Source of the DNA: Methylobacter sp.
GTDB taxonomy: Bacteria > Pseudomonadota > Gammaproteobacteria > Methylococcales > Methylomonadaceae
Direction: 5' to 3'
Assembly (NCBI RefSeq): GCF_004322395.1
Contig: NZ_SCTW01000156.1
Location: 1-41,239 of the forward strand
DNA: 41,239 nucleotides
Within the stretch, counting starts at the first letter, position 1; each line of letters starts with the position of its first letter. This document shows positions 13,177-20,449 of this stretch, one piece after another. The notes under the pieces are model-generated. The model was not told the origin of the DNA. It ran no database searches and worked only from the letters and a program-made list of their open reading frames with translations. A program made the position numbers and the translations under genes.

Positions 13177-13430
13177 GAGCCCCTCCTGGCGATCAGGCCT
13201 TCGCTGTCCCAGAAGCCGTAGCGAGCTCTGGCCTCGTCCCGGCTGATGAACACGCCCTCGTCGAGGAAGCCAGTGTTCTCGTCCTGAGCAGTGATGCTGT
13301 TCAGCGAGCGGCGCTTGAGAGCTCCGTCGTCGAAGCCGATCACGTCGTTGATCTTGGCGTGGGTCTCACCTGTGAAGACCTGGCCTGTGACCGGGTCCTT
13401 GTACGCTGGGCTGATCTTGCTGAGGTCCAT
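13173..13430 (-). CDS. Conserved-type phage protein, 85 aa, leaderless start
   Basis: The ATG at 13430 has TATTCT exactly 5 nt upstream and no Shine-Dalgarno. ISPAYKDPVTGQVFTGETHA and GFLDEGVFISRDEARARYGF match the 'I.PA...G.v..G.tH...GF....G.f..R.eA' pattern of a widespread phage hypothetical family. It heads a new transcription unit. Confidence 0.85.
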   Translation of the reverse strand: MDLSKISPAYKDPVTGQVFTGETHAKINDVIGFDDGALKRRSLNSITAQDENTGFLDEGVFISRDEARARYGFWDSEGLIARRGS

Positions 13431-13435
13431 GAAAG

Positions 13436-13466
13436 AGAATAGCCGGTCTACGGCTGCTTCAGCGGA
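13436..13466 (-). promoter_or_regulatory. Leaderless promoter, degenerate copy 3
   Basis: TATTCT (13436-13441) lies 5 nt before the ATG at 13430 and is preceded by CCGGC as in the other copies. The upstream box is degraded to CCGCTGA (17-bp spacing) and overlaps the last codons of the previous gene. AGCCG/CGGCT forms a short inverted repeat in the spacer. Confidence 0.5.
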
Positions 13467-13632
13467 TCTCTTCAGCGATCAGGCGGTAGCGCTTGTGGTC
13501 GACCAGGACTCCCTCGTCTGGCCGAGCGATCTTCAGCTGCGGTCCGTCTGCAGTCTCCCAAAGCGTGAGCTCGCTGCCTCCGGCGCCGTCGAGGACCTGG
13601 ATGACGCCTTCACCGAGCACGAGGCGGTTCAT
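13459..13632 (-). CDS. Hypothetical protein, 57 aa
   Basis: The ATG at 13632 overlaps the upstream stop. MNRLVLGEGVIQVLDGAGGS, then strands and IARPDEGVLVDHKRYR. Reads as a small beta-rich protein. Last gene of its unit before the promoter at 13436-13466, whose upstream box lies in its final codons. Confidence 0.75.
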   Translation of the reverse strand: MNRLVLGEGVIQVLDGAGGSELTLWETADGPQLKIARPDEGVLVDHKRYRLIAEEIR

Positions 13633-14045
13633 TCTGGCCAGGTTGTCTGAGAGACCGCGAACATCTCACCAGCCAGCTTCTTGTCGGCCTTGACCGCCTT
13701 CTTGTCCTTGGAGCGCGCCCTGTAGGCGAGCCTGAGAGCCTTCGAAGACGGGGACTCGCAGGCGCGGATCTGCTTCAGATCGAACTGCTCGAGGCCGATG
13801 CCAGAGAAGTCCTCCACCCTGAAGCCGGCGCCCTCGATCGCGTTCCAGGCGTACCCTGGCTGCCCGTCCCTGGCGATCGCTGCGACAGCGATGCCGAAGC
13901 CCTGCATGAAGGCTCTCTTGTCGTCGCTGGCCTTGATGAAGAGCTCTGCCGCCCTGAGGCCCTTAGCGTCGTAGTACCTCTGCTCCGCCATCAGGAGCTT
14001 CTTAGCTTTGCCGATAGACTGCAGCATCCATTTCTTGTCGTTCAT
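13629..14045 (-). CDS. Hypothetical helical protein, 138 aa
   Basis: The ATG at 14045 overlaps the upstream stop. MNDKKWMLQSIGKAKKLLMA, a glycine-rich middle (GFGIAVAAIARDGQPGYAWN), and a Lys/Arg-rich C-terminus (LAYRARSKDKKAVKADKK). No recognised family. Confidence 0.75.
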   Translation of the reverse strand: MNDKKWMLQSIGKAKKLLMAEQRYYDAKGLRAAELFIKASDDKRAFMQGFGIAVAAIARDGQPGYAWNAIEGAGFRVEDFSGIGLEQFDLKQIRACESPSSKALRLAYRARSKDKKAVKADKKLAGEMFAVSQTTWPE

Positions 14046-14251
14046 CCGCTGATGTACCTCTCCACGACGTTCTCGAAGAAGACGTACTCCTTGATCTTGG
14101 CGCCGGTCTGCATGCCGAGCCTGACCTTCTTGCCGGTGTGCTCGACGACGTCGAGGTCCCAGCAGCCGTCGGTCGACTCCTTCAGCAGCAGCTCGAACTT
14201 GCCACCGTCGACGAGGATCCTGGTCTCTTCCAGCACTCTGACCTTGCTCAA
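14042..14251 (-). CDS. Hypothetical protein, 69 aa, TTG start
   Basis: The TTG at 14251 overlaps the upstream TGA (TTGA). Mostly beta strands (TRILVDGGKFELLLKES and CWDLDVVEHTGKKVRLG). No recognised family. Confidence 0.75.
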   Translation of the reverse strand: MSKVRVLEETRILVDGGKFELLLKESTDGCWDLDVVEHTGKKVRLGMQTGAKIKEYVFFENVVERYISG

Positions 14252-14643
14252 TGTGTCGCCCTCCGCTTCATCCACTCGTTCACACCGTAGAAGACCCCTT
14301 CGAAGTGCAGCGCCTCGTCTGGGTGCTGGGCGAGGCCTTCGAACGTATCCTGCTTGCGTGGGGCGACGAATGTGCCCTCGTACCTCTGCACGAACCAGCT
14401 CGTGGCCATGACCATCTTCTTACCGAAGCTGCGGTACGCCGTCGTGCCTTTGGTGAGCGAGCAGCCTGGCCCGAGGCCGATCTCCTTGAGGATCTGCTTG
14501 GCTGTCCGTCTGCACGTGTGCTTGATCACGACCTCGATTGGATCGTCATCGTCGAAGCAGACGAACCAGCCTTCGCCTCTGTAGACGAGGTTGTCGTAGG
14601 CCTGGTTGTCGGCGCAGATGACGTAGGTCCTGACGAGGCTCAC
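14248..14643 (-). CDS. Hypothetical protein, 131 aa
   Basis: A GTG at 14643 overlaps the upstream TGA. MSLVRTYVICADNQAYDNLV, an acidic loop (FDDDDPIEVV), and a His- and Arg-containing middle (KHTCRRTAKQI). The pattern does not match a family I can name. Confidence 0.75.
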   Translation of the reverse strand: MSLVRTYVICADNQAYDNLVYRGEGWFVCFDDDDPIEVVIKHTCRRTAKQILKEIGLGPGCSLTKGTTAYRSFGKKMVMATSWFVQRYEGTFVAPRKQDTFEGLAQHPDEALHFEGVFYGVNEWMKRRATH

Positions 14644-14858
14644 AGCGAAGCCACCTTGTTGCGAAAATCGATCATGCAGCTGCTCTCGACGAAGGCCTGG
14701 ATGACCTTCACGTCGAACCAGTTCGTCTTCGGACTCATGAGGCCGCAGGAGACCATCTGCTCTTTGACCGCCTTCCCGCTGGAGCCGATCAGGTCTGGGC
14801 GTCCCTTCAGGTAGGAGACCTTCTCTCTGGCAGACGATAAAGCTCTCGTGTTGCTCAC
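14640..14858 (-). CDS. Hypothetical protein, 72 aa
   Basis: A GTG at 14858 overlaps the upstream TGA. Basic N-terminus (SSAREKVSYLKGRPDLIG), then helices with two Cys (VSCGLM and ESSCMID). No recognised motif. Confidence 0.75.
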   Translation of the reverse strand: MSNTRALSSAREKVSYLKGRPDLIGSSGKAVKEQMVSCGLMSPKTNWFDVKVIQAFVESSCMIDFRNKVASL

Positions 14859-15043
14859 TTGACCCCCAGCATCTCAGACGCCTTGGCCAGAGCCTCTGTG
14901 CGGCCGGCCGCGGCGAACGGCCCCACCACGCCGCGGCAGAAGGGGCTCTCGTACGCTTCCTCGCAGTCCTGCTCTGAGAAGTAGCGCTTGACCTGCACAG
15001 TGCCCGAGGTGTGCAGGTAGGCCCACCAGAGGATCTCAGTCAC
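14855..15043 (-). CDS. Hypothetical protein, 62 aa
   Basis: The GTG at 15043 overlaps the end of the upstream gene by 8 bases. MTEILWWAYLHTSGTVQVKRYF resembles the first strand and sheet of small phage proteins with 'W.AYLH..GT..VKRY', followed by a Cys-containing loop (SPFCRGVVGPF). Function unknown. Confidence 0.75.
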   Translation of the reverse strand: MTEILWWAYLHTSGTVQVKRYFSEQDCEEAYESPFCRGVVGPFAAAGRTEALAKASEMLGVK

Positions 15044-15305
15044 GAGAGTCGTCCTTGATCCAGAGCGCGTTCGGCTGCTGTGGTTGACCGCAGGGCAGGT
15101 AGACCTTCTCACCGCTGTCGAGCACGAGTGCGCTCAGGCCGTGGTCGTTGAACTCGAGCTTGACGATCTTGCGGTCCTTGAGGACCTCGTTCCAGTACGG
15201 CTTGTTGAGCGAGTACGGCTTCCACTTGCTCTTGTACTGCGGCTTCCCGAACACGGACTTGCTTCTGAGGAGCTTCCTGAGGTTAGTCCTCTTGCTTCTC
15301 TTCAT
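15036..15305 (-). CDS. Hypothetical basic protein, 89 aa
   Basis: The ATG at 15305 follows GAGG with 9-nt spacing and overlaps the upstream gene by 23 bases. A highly basic N-terminus (MKRSKRTNLRKLLRSKSVFG) suggests nucleic-acid or membrane-surface contact. C-terminal half is beta-rich with YLPCGQPQQP. Confidence 0.75.
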   Translation of the reverse strand: MKRSKRTNLRKLLRSKSVFGKPQYKSKWKPYSLNKPYWNEVLKDRKIVKLEFNDHGLSALVLDSGEKVYLPCGQPQQPNALWIKDDSRD

Positions 15306-15687
15306 GTGTGATATCCTCTAACGGCACGGTGAAGTTGACTGTGACGAACTCGACAGGGTAGATCGGCTTGATGAGCACGCTGCCAGGCTCACCGCCGTAG
15401 CGGATGGTGCCGTACTTCTCGTCGAACCACTCTTGACGATCACCGAGCACCTTAGGGTCGACGAAGATGCCGAGCTGCAAGAGGCACGTGTACAGGTTAG
15501 CCGGCTTGATGTACTGCCCGTCCTGCACCAGGGCGACTGGGAAGTCCTTGACCTGGAACTTAGCGGCCAGGACTCTGAGCAGATCCCTCTTCAGAGTATC
15601 GGCTGTCTGGCCGACGTAGCCGGACTCCACAAGCCTTCTGGCTTCGTACCTGACCTCTCTGGCTATCTTGTCGACCTCCTCGCTCAT
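15283..15687 (-). CDS. Hypothetical protein, 134 aa
   Basis: Two adjacent ATGs (15690 and 15687) follow AGAGGAG; the second has the better spacing. A helical N-terminus (EEVDKIAREVRYEARRLVES) and a beta-rich C-terminus (VLIKPIYPVEFVTVNF). No family recognised. Confidence 0.75.
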   Translation of the reverse strand: MSEEVDKIAREVRYEARRLVESGYVGQTADTLKRDLLRVLAAKFQVKDFPVALVQDGQYIKPANLYTCLLQLGIFVDPKVLGDRQEWFDEKYGTIRYGGEPGSVLIKPIYPVEFVTVNFTVPLEDITHEEKQED

Positions 15688-16079
15688 CATCTCCTCTTGT
15701 AAGTCGCCCTCATCAGCAGAGCCTTGACCTGCGGATCCATCATCAACCCTTCGTTGCGGACAGTGTACTCGTTCGAAGGCTGCGGTGCTGGCATGTGGAC
15801 TATGAGCTTGTGAGAGCCGTTCCACGGATCCGACTCGATCGTGACTCCGACGCAGACCTCGATGTCCTGAGAGCACTTGTGGAAGTTGAACGTGTTGCTG
15901 ATGTCGCCGACCCAGACGACCTCGTCGCTCTCCTTCGGAGACTCGGGTTCCTTTTGATCTGGCCCGAGCAGCTCAGTCGCCGTGTGCCTGATCATGGGCA
16001 GCTCGAGTGTCTTACCGCACTTGTGGCAGTACTCAGTCTCATTCTGGACCTGGCAGGTGTCGCAGTAGAGGCCGCTCAC
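15687..16079 (-). CDS. Zinc-ribbon N-terminus protein, 130 aa
   Basis: A GTG at 16079 overlaps the upstream TGA. CDTCQVQNETEYCHKCGK forms one compact zinc knuckle pair at the N-terminus. The rest is a beta-rich domain (ISNTFNFHKCSQDIEVCVGV) that may be a small immunoglobulin-like or jelly-roll fold, but this is only a guess from strand pattern. Confidence 0.8.
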   Translation of the reverse strand: MSGLYCDTCQVQNETEYCHKCGKTLELPMIRHTATELLGPDQKEPESPKESDEVVWVGDISNTFNFHKCSQDIEVCVGVTIESDPWNGSHKLIVHMPAPQPSNEYTVRNEGLMMDPQVKALLMRATYKRR

Positions 16080-16252
16080 AGGTTCATCGCCATCAGACCC
16101 TTGGCAGTCCACGTGTGTAGGGCGTTGTCCCAGAGCCCCTCATCGACCATCCGAGCCCAGTACGAGACGCAGCAGGCCGTGTTCTCCTCTGGCGGGCAAG
16201 GACGACCGCAATCCTCAGCGCCGACATCTTCTTGATCTTCTGGTCCACTCAT
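16076..16252 (-). CDS. Hypothetical protein, 58 aa
   Basis: The ATG at 16252 overlaps the upstream stop and the stop at 16076 overlaps the next GTG. An acidic N-terminus (MSGPEDQEDVGAEDCGRPCP), then ENTACCVSYWARM. Four Cys in a 20-residue stretch could bind metal. Confidence 0.8.
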   Translation of the reverse strand: MSGPEDQEDVGAEDCGRPCPPEENTACCVSYWARMVDEGLWDNALHTWTAKGLMAMNL

Positions 16253-16827
16253 GATCGCAGCTTGGCTCTGGCATCAGCCCTCCGCTTGTCCTGTCCCCAC
16301 TTGAGGAACCTGCCGAGGCGCTTGACGAACTCCTCTGCCGTCACCGGAGCTGGCGTCAGGCCCTGCTCGACCGCCCAGGCCTGCTCGTATGCGCCGCTGT
16401 CGAACGCGACTTGGAAGTTGACCTTGAGCTCCTGGCTGAGCTTGACGAAGGCCGTGATCGGCTTGAGGCCGTCCTTCGACATCGCCCACCAGTTGTAGCC
16501 GGGTTTGGCCTTCCTCGGGTCCTGAGTGCCGTAGGGCTTGTTGTCGTCGTCGAACCAGCACCACGCACCGTCACCGTCGTTGGCGCAGGGCACCCACTCC
16601 TTGCGGTAGACCTTGCCGTCGTCACCTCGGCCGATCGAGGACTGGACGACAGCTGCCGAGACCCAACGGCCCTTCTCCTTCACAGCCATGCCGCCGCTGT
16701 AGTGGCCGTTGCCTGACTGGCTTGTGTAGGATACAGCCGTCTTGCTGATGACCCTGTCGACGCGTCCAGGGATGACGTGGCGCACAGGCCACGTCTCGTG
16801 CACGTTGATCTTCTGTCCCAGCTTCAT
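16249..16827 (-). CDS. GHYSGG-domain protein, 192 aa
   Basis: The ATG at 16827 overlaps the upstream stop; an earlier in-frame start at 16845 is possible. Residues about 34-55 (SYTSQSGNGHYSGGMAVKEK) share a motif with the 122-residue zinc protein at 11837. The middle has CANDGDGAWCWFDDDNKPYG, the C-terminal third is helical and basic (GRFLKWGQDKRRADARAKLR). No family recognised. Confidence 0.8.
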   Translation of the reverse strand: MKLGQKINVHETWPVRHVIPGRVDRVISKTAVSYTSQSGNGHYSGGMAVKEKGRWVSAAVVQSSIGRGDDGKVYRKEWVPCANDGDGAWCWFDDDNKPYGTQDPRKAKPGYNWWAMSKDGLKPITAFVKLSQELKVNFQVAFDSGAYEQAWAVEQGLTPAPVTAEEFVKRLGRFLKWGQDKRRADARAKLRS

Positions 16828-17249
16828 GTGAACCTCATTGGGCACGCTGCTCTACCATGAATGACTAGGCAAGGGATGCACAGAGCTCGCGGTGCGTACT
16901 TCTCCAAGAGCCCTTCGAGGGCGTCGATCCTCTTGAGCCAGCTCCAGACCTCGAGAGCTCTGCCCGTGACCCTCTTGCCGTGAGCCTTGTCGTACTTGCC
17001 TGTGATGATCGCTTCGTCGCTAGCCTCGAGGCACATCTCGAGCTTCCTGATCCTCTCGTTCGCTTTGGCGAGATCTCCGGCCCTGCCCCTGTGTTGGTCG
17101 AGAGCAAGCATGATGATCTTGGCTGAACGGCGCCAACCCTCCTTCGTCTCTTCGCTCGACCGTTTCCATGCGAGCGGCCAAGAACCTGGGCAGTAGGCCT
17201 TGCACATCGCCTTGGCGACGACCTCGACTTCGCCTTTCTTCAAGAGCAT
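16824..17249 (-). CDS. Hypothetical helical protein, 141 aa
   Basis: The ATG at 17249 follows AAGGAGAAG. VVAKAMCKAYCPGSWPLAWK, then a long helix (LAKANERIRKLEMCLEASDE) likely to form a coiled coil, and a Cys-containing tail (RALCIPCLVIHGRAACPM). No family recognised. Confidence 0.75.
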   Translation of the reverse strand: MLLKKGEVEVVAKAMCKAYCPGSWPLAWKRSSEETKEGWRRSAKIIMLALDQHRGRAGDLAKANERIRKLEMCLEASDEAIITGKYDKAHGKRVTGRALEVWSWLKRIDALEGLLEKYAPRALCIPCLVIHGRAACPMRFT

Positions 17250-17365
17250 CTCTTCTCCTTGTCGAAGCAGGACTGGCAGAGCCAGCTGCGCTTACCTCGC
17301 CTGGTCGCCTTCTTGCGGGGCGAGCACATGGCGCCGCAGCCGGGGCGCGTCCACTTGCGCTTCAC
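17240..17365 (-). CDS. Small zinc-knuckle protein, 41 aa
   Basis: The GTG at 17365 overlaps the upstream TGA; the stop lies 10 bases inside the next gene. CGAMCSPRKKATRRGKRSWLCQSC gives C-x3-C ... C-x2-C in a very basic context, typical of a small zinc knuckle that binds nucleic acid. It carries the Shine-Dalgarno of the downstream gene. Confidence 0.75.
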   Translation of the reverse strand: MKRKWTRPGCGAMCSPRKKATRRGKRSWLCQSCFDKEKRCS

Positions 17366-17571
17366 CGCGTCCTCCACGTCTTCCAGCGGCCCTTGGCGCA
17401 GGCGTGAGAGCCGTCCTTGAGCTTGATGTGCTTCTTGGGACCTCTCACGGTCTGCTCAGTGTGCCACATGCCGCGCTGGTCGACGGCCCTCTCGCAGTGC
17501 CCGCAGAACCAGGGCAGCTTGTGCTTGAGGCCGCTGCGGGGCCTCGGTCTGATGTCCTCTGTGTCCTTCAT
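17362..17571 (-). CDS. Zinc-ribbon-like protein, 69 aa
   Basis: The ATG at 17571 overlaps the upstream stop. Residues about 22-28 (WFCGHCERAV) and HTEQ, DGSHACAKGRWK supply two CxxC/His ligands groups. Arg/Lys-rich ends. No named family. Confidence 0.75.
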   Translation of the reverse strand: MKDTEDIRPRPRSGLKHKLPWFCGHCERAVDQRGMWHTEQTVRGPKKHIKLKDGSHACAKGRWKTWRTR

Positions 17572-17729
17572 CTCGCGTCCTCGATCGCGTACCTGAACAT
17601 GTCGCGGCACTCCTTCTTCGTGAGAGCGTCTGGGTGGCCCTTGAACTTCTCCCTGAACCACGAGTAGAGCTGGTCGCCGTGGCGTTCGATCGACAGCTTC
17701 TCCTGGCTCGTGAGCTTCTTCTTGATCAT
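17568..17729 (-). CDS. Hypothetical helical protein, 53 aa
   Basis: The ATG at 17729 overlaps the upstream stop. KKKLTSQEKLSIERHGDQLY then HPDALTKKECRDMFRYAIE. Fully helical in appearance. No family recognised. Confidence 0.75.
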   Translation of the reverse strand: MIKKKLTSQEKLSIERHGDQLYSWFREKFKGHPDALTKKECRDMFRYAIEDAR

Positions 17730-18004
17730 GGCATCGTCTCCGGTTGAGGCGGCATCGGCCTCCAGTGCGTGAGCCAGTTCTCCTTGTGGCCTGAGCTGTT
17801 CCTCCACGCGCCCTTACCTGGAGCATTAGGATGGAACACCCTGAAAGACACGGTCCGAGGGTGGCTGCCCAGGTCGGTCCTGCTGCCGTAGCCGAGGGTG
17901 CAGGCGAGGATCGGCGTGCCGTCCAGAGGAGCCGAGTCCATGGACCGCCAGCAGTGGTCGCAGAACGGGCCGCCGCACGTGTGCTGAGTCAGCTTGCAGG
18001 TCAC
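17726..18004 (-). CDS. DUF551-like protein, 92 aa
   Basis: The GTG at 18004 overlaps the upstream TGA. An N-terminal CGGPFCDHCW knuckle precedes WRSMDSAPLDGTPILACT and the end THWRPMPPQP; 'W...D..P.DGTP.L' ... 'THW.P.P.PP' is the layout of the DUF551 family found in phages. Known function: none established. Confidence 0.8.
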   Translation of the reverse strand: MTCKLTQHTCGGPFCDHCWRSMDSAPLDGTPILACTLGYGSRTDLGSHPRTVSFRVFHPNAPGKGAWRNSSGHKENWLTHWRPMPPQPETMP

Positions 18005-18150
18005 AGCGTCGTACCTGCGCCACAAGCGCACTTGCATCGGCCCTTGTGGTTGTACCGCTTGACGCAGCGGTGCATCTCGGAGTGGCCATCAGCAGGCCAC
18101 TGGACGCCGCACTCGTAGGGCAGCTCTGACGTGTCGTCCCTCTTCTTCAC
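18001..18150 (-). CDS. Cys/His-rich small protein, 49 aa
   Basis: The GTG at 18150 overlaps the upstream TGA and its stop overlaps the next GTG. MKKRDDTSELPYECGVQWPA, then a C-x7-H-x-G-x-C-like run (CVKRYNHKGRCKCACGAG). This run resembles the C-x5-H-x-G-x-[CH] units of the 404-residue protein at 22975. Probable metal or disulphide site. Confidence 0.8.
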   Translation of the reverse strand: MKKRDDTSELPYECGVQWPADGHSEMHRCVKRYNHKGRCKCACGAGTTL

Positions 18151-18455
18151 TCTGGCCTCTTCGGCTTGGGCTCTTGTCGGCTCTTCCAGTTCGGACCTGT
18201 CGAGACGTAGGAGCGGAAGCCGGAGTACATTGCCTCACCGCCTTCGAGGCTGGCTGCTGCTGTCCTGAGAGCTGCGGACACTCGCTGGCCTCGCCGGTAG
18301 ACGTCGCCGTCGTCGCTGAAGTCGTAGTGCCAGTCGTGCTTGTCCAGCGCGTCCCAGAGAGCTTGGAGCGTCAGAGGTGCCTGCTTGGGGAGGCGGCAGT
18401 CTGGGCAGAGACCGCCGTGGCACTCGCAGGTGCTGCCGCAGTAGGTGCACTTCAC
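18147..18455 (-). CDS. Zinc-ribbon protein, 102 aa
   Basis: A GTG at 18455 overlaps the upstream TGA. Its N-terminus packs CTYCGSTCECHGGLCPDC, five Cys in fewer than 20 residues. The C-terminal part is charged (WHYDFSDDGDVYRRGQRV). No family recognised. Confidence 0.8.
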   Translation of the reverse strand: MKCTYCGSTCECHGGLCPDCRLPKQAPLTLQALWDALDKHDWHYDFSDDGDVYRRGQRVSAALRTAAASLEGGEAMYSGFRSYVSTGPNWKSRQEPKPKRPE

Positions 18456-18607
18456 TTGTCGAGGATCCCCAACTTCTTCTTCGAAGCGTCGATCACGGCG
18501 TGAGCCTTCAGCTGGAGCTTCTGCTCCTTCTCCGTCAGGTCGCTCCAGACGTAACCGTCCAGCGTCTTCGATGCGAGCATCGCTTCTGCGAGCGTGAGCT
18601 TCTTCAT
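18452..18607 (-). CDS. LTLAEAML family protein B, 51 aa
   Basis: The ATG at 18607 overlaps the upstream stop (TGATG) behind GGGAGGAAG. Paralogue of 6888-7040; the WSDLTEK block and KKLGI ending are kept. Second member of a family confined, in this window, to two sites. Confidence 0.85.
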   Translation of the reverse strand: MKKLTLAEAMLASKTLDGYVWSDLTEKEQKLQLKAHAVIDASKKKLGILDK

Positions 18608-18876
18608 CACTTCCTCCCTGCCACGATGTCGTCGACCAGGCACTCCCACGCCAGCTTGGGCGGCCATGAGAGCTTGTCGTTGAGGACAGCGCTGAGTTGG
18701 AGCCAGCGGTCTCTCATGGCCTCAGGGGCTGTGTACATCGCGCTCTCCTTGAGGTCTTCTAGGCCTTCTCTCGCTTCGTGGTTCTTGGGCAGGGCCTTCA
18801 AGATCTTGTCGATCACGTCTGGCAGGTGCCTCGGCTTCACGACGCTCTCATCTCCTTCTCCGCTCTTAGTCTTCAA
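18607..18876 (-). CDS. Hypothetical helical protein, 89 aa, TTG start
   Basis: The TTG at 18876 overlaps the upstream TGA (TTGA). LPDVIDKILKALPKNHEARE and MRDRWLQLSAVLNDKLS give a helical protein, loosely resembling the one at 11612. Function unknown. Confidence 0.75.
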   Translation of the reverse strand: MKTKSGEGDESVVKPRHLPDVIDKILKALPKNHEAREGLEDLKESAMYTAPEAMRDRWLQLSAVLNDKLSWPPKLAWECLVDDIVAGRK

Positions 18877-19268
18877 GGTTCGCTCCTGTCGCCCTGCTTT
18901 TCGGCCAGCATGGCTCGCCTGATCGCTGCTCTGCCTCTCAGCCTGCGGACGCCGAAGTCGTCACCAGCTGAGGTCCGGATGGGCAGAATGGCGATCGTCT
19001 GGTAGCTGGCTGCGTGGCCCTCAGACCAGTCGTAGTCGTTGTACTGGAACCGCTTGATCAGCCAGTCCAGCATCTGCTTGTCAGTCACAGTCAAAACGAC
19101 CTGAGCAGGTCTCTTGCGAGGCGCGCTCCTACTCAGGCGGGCTCCCTTCCGAGTCACGGGTTTGGCCAGCGGCTTTACGGAGACCCTAGTCGAGGGAGGT
19201 GAGGTACGCCCCACACAAGCCTGACTTAGTCTCGTCCTCTCGGGCAGCACGTGTGCCATGCGCGTCAT
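18873..19268 (-). CDS. DWSEGHAAS family protein B, 131 aa
   Basis: The ATG at 19268 overlaps the upstream stop. About 60 N-terminal residues are Arg/Pro/Ser-rich and unstructured (RKGARLSRSAPRKRPAQ); the C-terminal 65 residues are the conserved block shared with 7637-7915. The two copies differ mainly by this basic extension. Confidence 0.85.
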   Translation of the reverse strand: MTRMAHVLPERTRLSQACVGRTSPPSTRVSVKPLAKPVTRKGARLSRSAPRKRPAQVVLTVTDKQMLDWLIKRFQYNDYDWSEGHAASYQTIAILPIRTSAGDDFGVRRLRGRAAIRRAMLAEKQGDRSEP

Positions 19269-19612
19269 GGCGTGATCTTGTCCTTCAGAGCCGTGGCTGC
19301 GATCTCCCTCATCTGCCACTCGGTCTTCTTGCCATCCTCGATTTCGATGAGCGCCTTCTTGTACTTGTCAGCAGGGCTCGTCAGGTCGATCGGTCCGATG
19401 AGGTCGTCGTTGGGCGCGTAGAGCTTCGTGCACCAGGCGTAGCTGCAGCGACGGCAGCTGTTCATCAGGTGTTCTGTGTGCTCGCCCTTCGCCGGGCACT
19501 TGTAGTAGTACGCGTACAGGTGCTTGCTCTTGGCGTCCATGTAGGAGACTGCCACGTCCTCGCTGCCGCACTTGACGCAGAGAGGCTTCTTCTCGAAAGG
19601 CGCTAACCGCAT
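19265..19612 (-). CDS. Zinc-ribbon protein, 115 aa
   Basis: The ATG at 19612 overlaps the upstream gene by 10 bases. CVKCGSED starts a ribbon, with KCPAKGEH and CRRCSYAWC completing it; a strand YAYYYKCP lies between, as in TFIIS-type ribbons. The C-terminus is helical and charged. Likely nucleic-acid associated. Confidence 0.85.
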   Translation of the reverse strand: MRLAPFEKKPLCVKCGSEDVAVSYMDAKSKHLYAYYYKCPAKGEHTEHLMNSCRRCSYAWCTKLYAPNDDLIGPIDLTSPADKYKKALIEIEDGKKTEWQMREIAATALKDKITP

Positions 19613-20016
19613 ACCATGCACTCCAGTCCGTCTGAAGTATATGCGGTCGGACCTCCGCAGCCACGGCAAGGTGGGCCGGACATGCTCAGCTTCTTGTCGC
19701 ACGAAGTGCACAGCTCAGCCTCGGTCGGCGTGATCGCCATACGGCCAGTGCCCTCGCAGTAGTGCTCCTTCCAGCGCACCTCATAAGCGCCGTGAGAGTA
19801 GGCTGGTGGAGAGATGACGAAGACCTCTTTGCTGACGTGTGCGACCTCGTCGTGGATCTGCTCGACGTTCCACGGGCAGGCGCCGCACTCGAGGAGCAGA
19901 GGCTTCTTGGTCTCCTCTTCAGAGATGTTCCAGCGCACGATCTTACCTGTGGCCGTGTCGACGAGGCAGTACTTCGACGACTGCATGCCAGGCTCTCTCT
20001 TCAGCTCTAGGGCCAC
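19603..20016 (-). CDS. Double zinc-knuckle protein, 137 aa
   Basis: A GTG at 20016 overlaps the upstream gene. The N-terminal half has CGACPWNVEQIHDEVAH; the C-terminal part has CTSCDKKL, CRGCGGPTAY and CMVCG, three CxxC pairs forming one or two zinc ribbons. No family recognised. Confidence 0.8.
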   Translation of the reverse strand: MALELKREPGMQSSKYCLVDTATGKIVRWNISEEETKKPLLLECGACPWNVEQIHDEVAHVSKEVFVISPPAYSHGAYEVRWKEHYCEGTGRMAITPTEAELCTSCDKKLSMSGPPCRGCGGPTAYTSDGLECMVCG

Positions 20017-20213
20017 TCGGTCAGCCTCCTCAGGCGCTCCAGCGTCTCTTCCCTCTGCCGCTTGATCAGCGACTGCAGCGTCGGCTTCTCGATCATGATG
20101 CTCACCATGTGGCTCTTGTCCTTGCTCGGTCCCACTGCCTGGAAGTGGCGACCGTGGTCAGCGACGATCCAGCCCTCAGGCACGTACTTCGACGTCAGGA
20201 TCTTGAAGGTCAC
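20007..20213 (-). CDS. Hypothetical protein, 68 aa
   Basis: A GTG at 20213 overlaps the upstream TGA. Strands (MTFKILTSKYVPEGWIVADH) with GRHFQAVG, then a basic helix (SLIKRQREETLERLRRL). No family recognised. Confidence 0.75.
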   Translation of the reverse strand: MTFKILTSKYVPEGWIVADHGRHFQAVGPSKDKSHMVSIMIEKPTLQSLIKRQREETLERLRRLTEWP

Positions 20214-20449
20214 TTGTCCTTGTCCAGCACCGCGAACTTGACCCGCATCGACCTGTGGCCGTTCATGGTGCCTGCGCCGATGACTTCCTCGACCTCTCTG
20301 AAGTGGAACTCGCTCTCGGCCAGCTTCCTCTTGATGAGCGCCGTCAGGTCAGCGGCGTACCCCTTGGTCTCGAACCTGCCTTCCATGCTCGGCAGCTCAG
20401 CCTCGTCGACCGTGAGAGTGATCTCGTCGATCACGATGGGGACCTTCAC
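20210..20449 (-). CDS. Hypothetical protein, 79 aa
   Basis: A GTG at 20449 overlaps the upstream TGA. MKVPIVIDEITLTVDEAELP resembles a ferredoxin-like first strand, with a helix (LTALIKRKLAESEFHF) and a closing strand. No recognised family. Confidence 0.75.
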   Translation of the reverse strand: MKVPIVIDEITLTVDEAELPSMEGRFETKGYAADLTALIKRKLAESEFHFREVEEVIGAGTMNGHRSMRVKFAVLDKDK

